This document shows positions 22,124 through 34,000 of a stretch of 64,000 nt of DNA, piece after piece. The position numbers and the translations under genes were made by a program. The DNA comes from Marisa cornuarietis. Its lineage: Eukaryota; Mollusca; Gastropoda; Architaenioglossa; Ampullariidae. A model generated the notes under the pieces. The model worked only from the letters and a program-made list of their open reading frames with translations, was not told where the DNA came from and searched no databases. The stretch covers positions 55,833-119,832 of the forward strand of contig SMMW01000580.1 in the NCBI GenBank assembly GCA_004794655.1, given 5' to 3'. Each line of letters begins with the position of its first letter. The stretch's first letter is position 1.

Positions 22124-25100
22124 CTACATGTTGCTTTTTGTTTCCCAGCGTTTCTTTGCTTCAAACCTGAAAACACACACATACACACACGGAGGCGCAT
22201 GAGAACCAACCTTGCAGGAAACACTGCAGTACAGTTTCCTATATGTGTCTTTGTATTTTTCAGAGTATCTTGTAAAATAATGTGCACTCTTGAGTGTGTT
22301 GTGGTGTTGTATAATGTGTGTTTGTGTGTTCATTTCTGTCTGCCATGTGCACTTTAGAGGTGTGTTGTTGGAGGGGGTGAGATCACAGTCACAGCTGAAT
22401 TCTTAATGTTTATGATCTTTATGACCTACATGACAGCTCTCTCTCTCTATCCCACAACCAAAAAGAAAGCTGAACTTTAAACTTTACACAACTACAAATT
22501 GTTAAAAGTATTTCACAAAATGAGAATAGTGCTCACCCCCAGCACAGCTTCTTCTGTTGTCTTATTTTAGCGGCCTCTTCCTGTTTCTGCAAACACAGCG
22601 AAAATGCGGTTAGTGAAGATGACACAAGTTTTTATTAACCTTATAACACAGTGCCGACTACACCATGCTCTCATGAATGACATCATAACCATCCCACAAA
22701 CCTACACAGTCTTCACTCAGCATCTTCATCAGGTATTGATGTTCCCGGGCACCATTACAAGACAACCACATGTCAGCTGGCATAATGCCTGTACATGATG
22801 ACAAAGGATAGAAAGACACTGGCGTAGGAACCGGCGGAAGGGCAAAGGGGGGCAGCCGCCTCCTCAAAGAAGATACTGAGGGGACAAGAATGTGAACGTC
22901 GTTCCCTTTCAGCAGGGTCTTTGCGACAAAAAAAAGGCCAAGCATCTTCCTACGCCACAGAAAAAGCAAGGCTGCGGACACGTGTCATCATCTCCCATCC
23001 TTTGACTGAGGCTAGCTGATCACCAGATAAGCTGACCTGCCAGTCGGGCTAGCCCATCGGTACTGGTTCTCGAGGAAGAAGCAAGCAGTCGTCGGGGACT
23101 CTGGCTAGACACAGCAGCTGACAAGGGCGCCATCTGGGTCTGCATGACCGGTCACTAGTTTTCTGCATGGAACGGCCAGTCACCTCCTTGACGTTCGCCA
23201 AGTAGTTCTTCCTCTGTCCACCTCGGCGTCCACATCTTTCTACGGAGCATAACAAAAAGTTGTGGACAGACTGTCGTGCCGGGCGATAAGGCCGAACCAG
23301 ACTAACTTGTGCTGCTTCACTGCTGTAAGAAAGGTTTCTTGGTGTCTCACGGAAGTGGCCACTGCGCTCCGTACAAAATCGTTGGTCTTGTTTTCCTTGT
23401 AAGAGACTCGGAGGTGAGGCAGGTGGTCTCGAATGCTTGGATTCGTCGTTCAGTAAGCAGAGTCCACGTTTTGCGACCGCACAGCATGATGGGGGGGGGG
23501 GGGAGTATGAGCGATTGAGCCAGCATTTGGTGGTCAATCTTATGCTCTTCCTGTGCCAGACCCTGTTCTGCCTGCTCAATGCTGCTCTCAATGTTGCGAT
23601 TCCGATGCGAATGTTTGCGGAGCGTTAGGGGGCGCAGTAGCTAAAGCGTTCCTACCCATTGTTGGTAAGCATCTGGGCCGATGGTGGCGTTCCAGCCGCC
23701 GAGCACTACGAGGATATCCTTCTTTAGTAGTGCCTTTGGGATCCATTCTAGATGTTCGTAGAGCTCTTCCACTTCATGGTCTTCATGTGTGGAAGTCGGA
23801 ATGTAAACTTTGTGAGGCCTGGCAGAAATACGAATGGAGATCAATCTGCCGGAGATGGTGTAATGCTGACGATTGCTTGGATCACTTCCCTAGGGTCAAG
23901 GAAGCCCACGCCATGCTCGTGTTTGGTTTCCTTCCCACTGTACGAGAGCTTGTGGCCTTTGTTACTTATTGTCTCTCCAAAGCCTGGTCATCTGACCTCT
24001 GCCAGTCCCGCAGTCTCACTTGTATCGTTCCCGCTCATAGGTGAGTTCTTTCGTCTTGCCATAGAAAGAACGAACATTCCATGTGCAATGGAGGTTTGTT
24101 TTCTTAGCGCGACTGTTGACGGTTTAGTTCCACTAATGCAAGACTACAGCGATACCCTGCCATTCACGGGTCGCCTTGGTTACAAACACCTGGATATTGG
24201 GGTCTAGAGGGTTCTTTCATCTTGGAAAACTTTTGCCCACAGATGCCATGTTAGCATCCTGATTTCCTGTGGGGGTTTACTCCCTTAGCCTTTATCTTTC
24301 CCAAGAATGACACAAGGCAGAGGTACCATATGCCCTTGATTAGGGTGGGGTAATCAAAAAACATTCCCACTTTTATCGTGTGGTATGAAGAACACGCAGA
24401 ACACACACGGCTCGTTGGCTTTATTGCGTGCTCATTCAGCCTTGTTACCTTAGTTACCTCTCTTACCTTCGTCCTTTCAATTACACCAATCATTTGAGCA
24501 GCTTTGTTCTAATGCCAGTCCACATCGACCAGGTGCGTCGCACATCCGGTGAGCTTTATTACTTCTGTCATTTCAATGGAAAACAAGCAATCACACAGCT
24601 ACATTTTTCGTGTGACTCTGTACCTCCAATCCCCTAGAACAGATCCCCGTCTGCCCCTTTTAATCGTTGCCTCGTGTTCCGAAAACCAGCAAAATAGAAC
24701 CGAGGTCCTAATCCATTATTCCATGCACCATTATTCAGGATGGTGACCCTGCCCTGAAACACTCTAACTTCTTCAAAGTAAAAAACGTTCCAGCCTCCCA
24801 TAACGGTCAGGGAAGAACCCCATGGATGTATAGAGACTGAAGAAAAGGATGGGACTGAGGATAGGACATGGACGAACGAAACCAGTGAAGGATGTGCTCT
24901 CGGTTTGTGCAATGATCGTTGCGAGAGGGACCGCTCTACTATTCCTGAGATACAATTAGAACTAAAACTTGCTCTCTAATAGATCCTCATTAAAAGCTTA
25001 AAAGTGTACTCATTGCAATTACAGAGCCACAGAAGAGTTCCATACTGGGGTCGACATCTGTGTCCAGTGTACAATGGCAATACCAGCAAAGAATGTTTTT

Positions 25101-28100
25101 CATAATGGCCTGTTGTGGTACTTTTTGCCTTGCCATATGACAGCTATTATTTTAATTTTTAACCATCTTCTGCCATCAGTTTGACATTCACTGTTATTTG
25201 GCCTTTGACCAGACACTACTCCTTCAATCATAAACGTTTATGATGATGTGTACACTTCACTGTACAATTTAAATGTTTGATGATCTAAACTGTGTGCATA
25301 AAACATATCAACATACTGCACGTGTACACAAAACTGTCAAGAAGAACACTGTCTCAGTAAACCTCACACACACAAACTACTATTTGTGTTACACTCAGCA
25401 TAAGCCTGCAACCAGGATCCTTACTTCCTTCTCTTCCAGAAACTTCCTGGCATCCACTGCTTGGGTTACCTTCTCTCCAAACTGCAAGCAGACAAAAACA
25501 GTTCAGCACACTGTTCACACAGAATGTAAATTATCTGCTGCCTCTAACCACTACCTGTAACTGAAATCTAAAAGCAAAAGCCTAAACACTATTCTTTTGT
25601 CTGTTTATACACTATGCTGTGCCTACTATGTTCACCTGTGCTCTGTAGTGCTGTTAAGCCACAATGTCACACGCTATGCTGTGCATACTAGGTTCTCCTG
25701 TGCTCTATGGTGCTTTTAAACCACAACGTCTCCATGGTTCATGCTTTATCTGCACACACCACTCCAAGGGCACGAGTCTTTCTATGCATATGTGTGGAAA
25801 ATCATCTGTGAAATTCTAGCCTATTGTGACTGTTACATTATAAACAAATAAAGTTATAACAATGTGTTTTATTTATTGCAATTGTGTCTTGTTCCTTCTG
25901 ATGTTCTGGGACAGAAAAGGGACCCTACAAAGCAAGGGAAGTAATGTACTTGTAAGTATTTCTCATGCTGGTGAAATTGCAGTTCATAAAAGGTTATGTG
26001 CTCCCACCTTAGAATTGATTCCAGTAAGGTGGTAGTGCATGTGAAAATGTCTCAAAGCAGTCACTTTGATATCTGTTCTGATTTGTTTACTGTGGCACAG
26101 ACATATGCAACCCAGTTCAGGTAAACAGCTGACGCTAAATCAAGTGCAATGAAAAATTGCACGTTTTCCTAAAGATATTCTAGGCAATTGATGCCATTAA
26201 TCCAACTATTTCAGAAAAATTCTCTTGCCCATAATTCTTGGAATTCTTGAAGCAAAAAAGTTCTTTGTATCAACAACTTGATCTCTTTCAGTGTAAAAGA
26301 ATAGGCTTAAATATAGAAGGTCAACAATGACCAATCTATACCAATGATATAAGCATTATTGTGATGTTGTCACTTTGTATTAGATGCAAAATGAATTTTA
26401 AAAATGGTATCTTTTAGACAAATACCAACTATATTCATTGGCCCCAACATCAACTATAAAAATTAAACAATGCATAATTTCCATAACGTTGAAAAATAAA
26501 CTCTGCTTTTCTATTTACAAACAGATATTTCACAAAGCTGTTCTAATTCTGACAAGAAACGCCCCTCTCTTCCTAACATCTAGTCGCTCATTTTCAGATA
26601 CTTCACAAAACTATTCTAATGCTGACAAGAAACACACCTCTCTTGCTGACATGTAGTCACTCAATTCCGCAGCTTTTTGAATATCACCAGCTGCAATCGC
26701 TTCTTCTATCTTCAGCTCAAGGACAGTCTTTGGCCCTAGGTGACCATGTGAAGTACCAGCTAGATGACTGTTGACTCCCAAGAGACCCCTCACTTGCTCC
26801 CACTGCTTGTCTTCATGATAATTATGTTGGGAATCTTCCCTACAAAACACACACACTTTCAGCTTTGCAACTGGTACAAGCATTTGCATTATTTCATTAT
26901 CAGTCTTTTCTAATTAAAAAAAATTACAGTAAAATATCTATAAAAAAATAAAATAAAATCTAAGACCACTTTTTAACATATAATATGGGTGTGTATACAA
27001 GTGGTTTCAAATTGTTAGAAATTATTCCCCTTTTTGAGCTTCTTCCTTTCTTGTTGACAGATCTGCAGTTTTTTAAACAGCTTTTTCATCACATTCCTTC
27101 TGTAACTACTAAATATTTCGATTTTCTGAATAAGGAAAATAACATTTATCATATGAAGTCAGTGCTCTTCTTGTATGTTTAGTGTTTACAAGTTGCTGAT
27201 ATGTCTCTGTATGTGTGTCAGCATGTTTGTGCATGCAGGCACACACACACACATATGCACACACGTGTATGCATGCACACACATATGCATGCAATTGTGT
27301 GCACATATGTCTGTGTTCGTGCATGCACACATGCATAGGTATTTGTATATGCTGGCATTATCATGGGATAATCTATAGTAATGGTATCTATGGTAATCTA
27401 TGGTAAGCATAACAAAATTGATGTCAGAATTACTGTCTGCACTCTGCCTCTTCATCACTCGAGGACAGGTGTCTTTTCTTCCTGCCTCCAAGTTCTGATA
27501 AATCTGATTTTGCTGTGTAAGAAGTGACTTCTTCTCTTGAATCCTGTAGAAGGTTTACAATTTTTCTGTCATCTGAGTCTTTCATGGCTCTTGCTACTGC
27601 AGGACACACAAAAAACAACTATTTTTAATACCTAATTGCTAGCATTGCAAAGATATTGTGTAGAAGATGTAGTCCCTTCATAAAACACATCTCAGTTATT
27701 GTACACATATTTTGTTTCTCTCATAAAACACATCTTAGTTCTTGTATACAAGTACTTTATTTCTCTGACTCCTGCTGCCAGCAGTTATCAACTCTGCTTC
27801 ACCAAAAAAACTAATTGTAGCACCACCCCTTCCATCTCGGTCTACTCTACCCCTCCACTAGCCAAGTTACTGGTACACATTTTTGATGACAAATACAGCA
27901 GGAAAGAATCATCAGCAAATCTTGGGCTAATTTCATCATGTGTTCATTGAAATAAAAAAAAAATACACACTCTATCAACTACACATTACGGCTGCATTTG
28001 ACAGGTGATTAAACAAGTGAATTACAAGAAATAAGACACCAAAACTATAATTTTCAGAAAAAAAACCTGTAAGAAAACTGGATGTAAAAGTTTTGGGGAA

Positions 28101-30147
28101 CAAAGGCATCCATATTGCTGTCAATGTCACAACAGGGCCAGCCTTAGGTATAGGCAAACTAGGCAGCCGCCTAGGGCCTCCAATTGGTTGGGGCCTCGCA
28201 CAGGACTCAAAAAAAAATTTTTTTTGAGAAAAATTGTGAAACTTGGATCGAATCTCAAGTTTTTCCAAGTTGAAATTAATCAAAAACTATTTGAGAACAA
28301 CTATGACGCAAGAACGCCTGAATAGTCTGGCAATAATATCTATCGAATGAGATATTGTCTAGTCTCTGGATTATTCACAATTTATTCGAGACTTTGCTGG
28401 CAAAAAGAAAAGTTGATTTTTGTTGAAGGTTTATGACATCTGCACAAATATGTTTAAGAAGCTTACGGAATGCTAGTTTAACGCTACGGGAATTGCGCTA
28501 TATGAATTTCAGTTATTGTTGATTTAGATATAGATACAGGTAGGTTTTTAATAAATTGCATAATTCTATTTTTTCGGTGTTTATTTTCTTTTTCTATTTC
28601 ATTTGGGGCCACCAAATTCACTTCACCTAGGGCCTCGAATTACCTAAGGCCGGCCCTGGTCACAAAGTCTATATTATTTTAGCAGACAGAGATCACAGAA
28701 CTTAAGTGTATATGCTTTCAGTTATAAAAAATGATTACAATGCATCCCATAATATCTATAGTCACTTCATGCTTGAAATCACAACAAACCATGAGAACTA
28801 AAAGACCTTTGCTACAATGACTAGACCTCAAGCTTTACCACTGACAGCTGGGAAGATCTCTTCCTCCCTCATCTACCTGTTTCCTGTGACTATACTCTTT
28901 GAAGATATATGCCTTCAACACATCTCACAATGTATTAGACTATAAAATATCTAAATGCCCATCCACTATAGTAATCAGTTACAGAAACATCTGCTTGCAA
29001 AGAATGAGCCTCCTCAACATCTGACAGGAGATTTTAGCAGATTTTTATTTTTAAAAATAAGAGCAGAATGTCATGGAGTGATTTTAGGAAATAAACTACA
29101 GGTGAAGTTGATCTAAATGGGTTAATTATTAAATCTTCTCTCTTTGGAATGGTTAAACTAATTTTCATAGATCAGCAAATCCCGCAAAAAACTTTACCCT
29201 AAATTAATATTTGAATCAATTTTGAGCTTATTGTGCAAACATGGTAATGCTTTACGCATGCTCACTCAGAGTTTTATGTTACTTATGTTTAAAATCCAAA
29301 CCATTTTCTAAAGCTGTTTTCTGTAAATGTTTTATCCTCTTCTCGGTGGAGCGTTTTGTCACTTCATTCGTCCTCTTTTCCAAAGATTTGAATTTCTGAA
29401 ACAAAAAAACAACAAATTCTTCAATTACATGCATAGCTTTCTGAAACAAAGCAGCAACAAAAAATACTTAAGCAAAATAGAAACGACAAATACTTCAGTT
29501 ACACACATATACTTTCTTCTTAGTTACACACTTTGATGCACTACTTCTATTATGAAAATTCTGCCTTTGAACTTGGATGGACCACATATATTTGTCAGTA
29601 CTTATTATATTTTTATCACACTACAAAAAATGATATTATGTCACACTTCCATCATACTACTTGATAAAACACTTTTTCATCAGTTGATCAAAAGAAAAAC
29701 GCCATGTTAACTCAGACAGTGAGTGGGAGGAAGAAAGTGTTGATAAGCACTGTGTGTTCTTGCATAAGGATGCTGTCACATGCGGCTTGTTCAAGATCTT
29801 CGTGATAATCCTACCTAAATTTACGCCTTGCTGACTGAAATATCAATAATTCACTTTCAACTGCATTGACATCAATCTAAGATGGTATGTGAGTAAGTTG
29901 TATGTCAGATTATACTAGTATTTCTAGCTAGAATAGCCGGCAACAATGAATTTGGCTTTGATCGTTCTTTTTTCTATCCGATAGTGTGATCAGGTATGAA
30001 ATTATTTTTCTGAACACATCACTTGTGCCGAGAAATGATATATAACAAAAATTGAATCACCTCCCAGACATGAGATGAGATATTTTTAGGTTTGGTAACA
30101 GAGGACTGATCAATGGCTGGTTTCTCTTCTTTTGACGGTGAGCTCAT
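22124..30147 (-). CDS. FAM204A: FAM204A-like protein, seven exons
   Basis: Minus-strand coding exons in order are 30147-30061, 29395-29302, 27596-27434, 26839-26638, 25481-25425, 22586-22537 and 22166-22124. They total 696 nt, 231 residues plus TAG, close to the vertebrate length of about 233. All phases join. Diagnostic blocks are the tryptophan segment SHVWE|KFKSLEKR, a basic region, KQWEQVRGLLGVN, IEEAIAAGDIQKAAELSDYM, FGEKVTQAVDARKF, QQKKLCWG and the near-invariant end FEAKKRWETKSNM. The family's function is not established. Charge and length suggest a small, mostly helical or disordered protein. The exon-2 donor (ATG|GTTTGG) is weak. The ATG at 30147 has A at -3, but the frame stays open upstream to an ATG at 30312, so the start is uncertain. 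It is divergent from SOAT. Confidence 0.88.
22587..25424 (-). other. FAM204A-like intron 5
   Basis: This intron lies between the 57-nt and 50-nt exons and holds the RTE-like LINE remnant (23049-24250). The remaining sequence shows no further recognisable feature. Confidence 0.7.
23049..24250 (-). mobile_element. Internally deleted RTE-like LINE remnant
   Basis: On the minus strand a broken endonuclease region comes first. It contains a degenerate TWNVRS-type start, a YSGKETKHEHGVGF segment, LISIRISARP and the APE core ILVVLGGWNATIGPDAYQQW. The catalytic GDWNA is altered to GGWNA. It is followed directly, near 23640, by the LINE C-terminus (GRRGGQRKNYLANVKEVTG). The whole RT domain is missing, and there are multiple frameshifts. 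The wording fits elements annotated as RTE or craniofacial-like in mollusc genomes. It lies in an intron of the FAM204A-like gene, in the same orientation. Confidence 0.75.
26522..26668. repeat. 73-bp tandem duplication across a FAM204A splice donor
   Basis: Two imperfect copies with period 73 start at 26522 and 26595 (CAGATA.TTCACAAA.CT.TTCTAAT.CTGACAAGAAAC). The second includes the 3' end of coding exon 4 and its donor AGAGAG|GTGTGT (boundary 26638/26637). In the other copy the corresponding site reads AGAGAG|GGGCGT and has lost the GT. Confidence 0.85.
27219..27350. repeat. TGCATG/CACA-rich simple repeat
   Basis: Alternating purine-pyrimidine sequence of CACACA and ATGCATGC segments in an intron of the FAM204A-like gene. 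Overlapping His/Cys/Met-rich frames on both strands are artefacts. Confidence 0.8.
28133..28658. mobile_element. hAT-like non-autonomous transposon (MITE), 526 bp
   Basis: Terminal inverted repeats start CAGGGCC(A/G)GCCTTAGGTA at both ends. They are flanked by a direct repeat GTCACAA at 28126-28132 and 28659-28665. Subterminal GGGGCC and CCTAGGGCCTC motifs recur on both sides. No transposase frame is present. The terminus is hAT-like; the visible duplication is 7 bp, one short of the usual 8. It lies in intron 2 of the FAM204A-like gene. Confidence 0.85.
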
Positions 30148-31015
30148 ATTTTCGCACAACGAAGACCCTCCCTCAAAACGTTCCTGACGTCTCAAACAGA
30201 TTTGCTCCCCTGAACAAGACTCTCCACTTCGAAGTCTCGTTGCAAGTGTACCTGGGAGTTGAAGACAAATACACATTTGTCTCAAGCTTACACGCAATAA
30301 CAGCAAATTCATAACCTATCATATATATATATATCGGTGCAACTCCCATACACTCGTAAATCATCACACATGCATTCAAAATCTGTACGGCCGTAACAAT
30401 ACCGGACGGAAACGACAAAACCAAACAATCGATGAGATACGCGCCTTTTGTTTTAAATTTCTTTTGTTACAGAGAAGTTTAGCTTTCCGGGTAGCAGTTA
30501 ATGGGAAATGAAGTATACAAATTAATGTGCCCTGAGTTTTTCTTTTGTTTTGTAACCACCGGCTGTTGAGAGTGGGGATGGAGCTCATCTCATACAAAAG
30601 CGTCCTAGAGGTACTCGATCATGATCACATGCAAAAACAAATCAGGAATAATTTCCGGAGCACGTGTCAAACATTATAAACTTGTAAGTGTCAGCTGAAT
30701 ACGGTTTATCTTCTGTCGTTGCATAATTTATCTCTAACGACAGTCGACGTGACCACTTACAACGGGACACAAGTGTGATCCAAACGAGAGCCCGTAACAG
30801 AGCAATTAATCGATGTGGAAAAAGTTATCATCTTTATCGATGACAGTGATAATATGTTCTACACTAAACTCTAGCGTGAAAAGATAAAAAGTACCAGCCT
30901 GTATTTTTGATTTTATTATCTTTTGGGAACCCTATAGTCTTCTCCGAGTTTAGGTGGTGCAAGCTGCAGACGACGCAGAATCGAGGGTAAGATCACGTGA
31001 CTAAGCAATAACACT
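30148..31015. promoter_or_regulatory. Shared head-to-head promoter interval, FAM204A-like / SOAT
   Basis: The two start codons face away from each other across 868 bp, so this interval must contain both promoters and 5' UTRs. It holds a (TA)n run at 30322-30334, an E-box CACGTG at 30660-30665 and ATCACGTGAC at 30992-31001. No clear TATA box is suitably placed for either gene. Any 5' non-coding exon of either gene would also lie here. The arrangement is direct observation; co-regulation is inference. Confidence 0.6.
30992..31001. promoter_or_regulatory. Palindromic E-box TCACGTGA next to the SOAT start
   Basis: ATCACGTGAC lies 15 bp before the SOAT start codon. TCACGTGA is a known binding palindrome for the bHLH-Zip group (USF, TFE3/TFEB, SREBP). 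It is sequence-only evidence, and one site of this length could occur by chance. Confidence 0.4.
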
Positions 31016-34000
31016 ATGGCGGAAACAATCGACGGCCACGCAGTCGGCAATGGTGATCTGCATAATAATGGTAAGTCGTGTATTTGTTATCTTTTTTCTT
31101 TAACGCATTGAAATGATGGAACAGGGAGTTAGTTATCAGTATTTGCTGCTGTTGGGCTCCGCCTTTATAAGTAAGGGATTTTCTTTTGGTCGATGTGCAC
31201 ATCAGCGATAGCGAAACAAGAACTGTGAAGGAATGATGCCAGTCAATGATTGTGAATATGTCGCTTTTTTTGTGTGCGCCCAAGAACAAGAACTTTGCTT
31301 GACAGCTGTTATTAAGAAGTTTTTAAGCCAATGAAGTATTCTTATTTTTGATGCAACGACAGGTTAGGTTTTCCGCTTGTTCATTCCCCACCACCAGACA
31401 TCAACGTAAATTTTAATTTTGAAAGTGACCGGTCAGTATTGCACAGTAGTATCAGCACAAATAGCCGTAATAGTACTGTAGTGGGTGCATGCAATTGTAA
31501 AATTGAATCAATAGGCTTATATCTTCACTAAAGAACGAAAATATCGACATACAAAGCAAACAAACCCCCAGAGTTTCCCAGATCCCCAACCTAAAGAGCA
31601 AATAAGTTAATAACGAACATTATGGTTGTTTTGTGGTGGTTTAACCTAATAAGATAGAGTTTAATTTAGAGTCGCAATGCTTAGATAAATATATTCCATA
31701 TACGAATTGTATTTAACATCATCTTTGAATTTTCCTATTTAAATTGAGTGCAGCAATTCATGCTGAAGAAGCGTTGAGGAATAGGAGAGCATATGCATAA
31801 CCCTAATGTTGTGTCCTCAGTCCCAGTCCCTCATGCCCTAATCTTTATAGTTTGATATTCCTAACTAATTTATACATGATATTGGCAGAATATCCACGTC
31901 TTAACCTGGATACCACTTGAGACAACGTTTTCCAAATTAAAATTGACAAGGGAAGGTCTGCTATTTATAGGTTTGATGGATCAGTATGTTTGCAAACTGG
32001 TATCATGGTTGGCGCAAGTTTACATAATATATCATGATATCTACCAACAATGAGAGGTTTAACTGATCTTTTAAAAAGTCAACTGATCCACATACTGGAT
32101 ATCTGAGTGTCCTTGATTTTTGCCCCCAATTGAGAACTTTCTTCTTACAGTAAGCATAACTGTTTAGATAAAATTAGTGATACTAAGACAGTATTATTCC
32201 ATTCTTCACACCTGTGATGCCAATGACCAATGGAGCATAGAGTATCCAGCATCAGTGGTGACACTGAACAGTATAAAGTTGGGGTTATGTCTGTACACCA
32301 ATATCCACCCTTGTCAAGTTAGCCCTTAGCATCTTTCATTGTTTTTATGTTGTTCTTTGTAGATGGAGGGACTGTTTCAGTTTCTGAAATTTTCTTTTGT
32401 TGTGAATATGCTAGTTTACAGGAATAAATCTGATATGGGAGAGCCAGCGACTGACACTTCATTTGACTTATGTGCCACACCAAAAGCAAGCAGAGCTTCA
32501 AGTTTAGTAATGTGACTTTACAAGGCCTTGGCGTAATTGTAATCAATTTAAAATAAAAAGGCACTATAATATCCCTATCACCTGGTTTATTATAAGGCAG
32601 TTTATTAATGGCACACAACTACTTGCCCCACCCCATGCTGTCCAGTCTGCTCCTCTCCAGCTCCTTCAGCTCAGTGGGTTCATGTCCAGTACCTCTGTTC
32701 AACTATCTACTTTCTATAAGTCACTTTTCTGCAGTCTTTCCAATACTACACAAATCATGTGTGACTGCTCTTAATTAATCAACAACCATGAAGGAACTTG
32801 AAAAATACCTTCATTTGCTACATAACAACAAGAATAAATTATCACACTTTTGTGTAAAATGAATCCTTCAGGAGGTAACACTATGGAACAATTTTAATTT
32901 CTTCTGCTAAAATACCACAACTTCTCTGTGCTTTTACAGGAGCAGACAACTTTGTATTAGCTGCCCAAAGCAAGCTGACCTAATAAAACCATTAGTGGAC
33001 AAGAATGATTACATAAGTACATCATCACAATCATTTCCATAGCTCAGCCTAGCATTCAACTTCAATGTCAGATCTGAGCTGTTTTACAGTTTATAGATGT
33101 ACAATACATTTATTAATAAATGTATTTAGATGATATTTTTGCAGTGAAAAATGTTGGAATGGAAAGTACAAAGGATGGACAGGTACATGAAATCAACCTT
33201 CAGAGAATTCGAGACAAAGCTCAGGTTTGTTTTAGCCCCTCCCCCCCCTTTAACTAGTGCCTCTTCTCTTACCTCCTGACCTTTCCTGAATTTCCTCTGT
33301 AGATTTATCTGATATAGTTGTTTATATAAAAGTAAAAATTGTGCACATGCCTGAATGCAAGATAAAGCTATAAGTTCTGATTATGAGGTTAACAGTATCT
33401 GCACTATATGAACCATTGGCCTTAATTTTAACAGACCAGATAAAAAGTATCTGGTTTTTTTGTTTTTGTTTTTTTTTTTTTAGCTGAGGCCAAGCAGGAA
33501 GGAACAGATTTCTTTTAAAATCTATGCAGTTTTATAATACTTATCTGGTGAACAGCATTTATTTAGCTTTTAGTATGTACGCTGAACCTCTGATATGCAG
33601 CATGTTTTGTGAACAAGCCCGTAGAGATGCCATCACATAGCATCTCACTTATTTCAATCATCGTTGCCAAGTGTGTTTACGCAAGGAATGGGTTTTGGTA
33701 AGCTGATGACTAATATTGGGCCAACTAATTTTTAAACATGAAAGCAGTATGACTGACACATAGCTATAATGGGCTCAAATAGGGGTGGGGGCTTAATATT
33801 GTAGCCTTATGGTTAGTACACTTGATTCTTGCCTGGATCAGTGATTGGGAAACTCCCTCCATGTCTACATAGAAGCAATGGGGACGGATAAAGCAAAAGT
33901 GTAAATAAAGATTTGGATTGGGCTGCACTTCCACATGCCATTTTCTATATACTAAATCTTTGTTAATAAAAATTGCTTGCAATTTATTGATACTCAAATG

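Noticed and set aside
27109..27491. His/Cys/Met-rich frames on both strands
   Set aside because: Translation of alternating CACA/TGCATG simple sequence in an intron.
31016..31070. Missing additional SOAT exons
   Set aside because: Summed exons give a protein only 16 residues shorter than human SOAT1 and all phases fit, so no extra coding exon is required.
33790..33910. Possible plus-strand tRNA-like SINE head (GTAGCCTTATGGTTAG) in SOAT intron 2
   Set aside because: The A-box resemblance is fair, but the B box is poor and no second copy is visible, so I do not annotate it.
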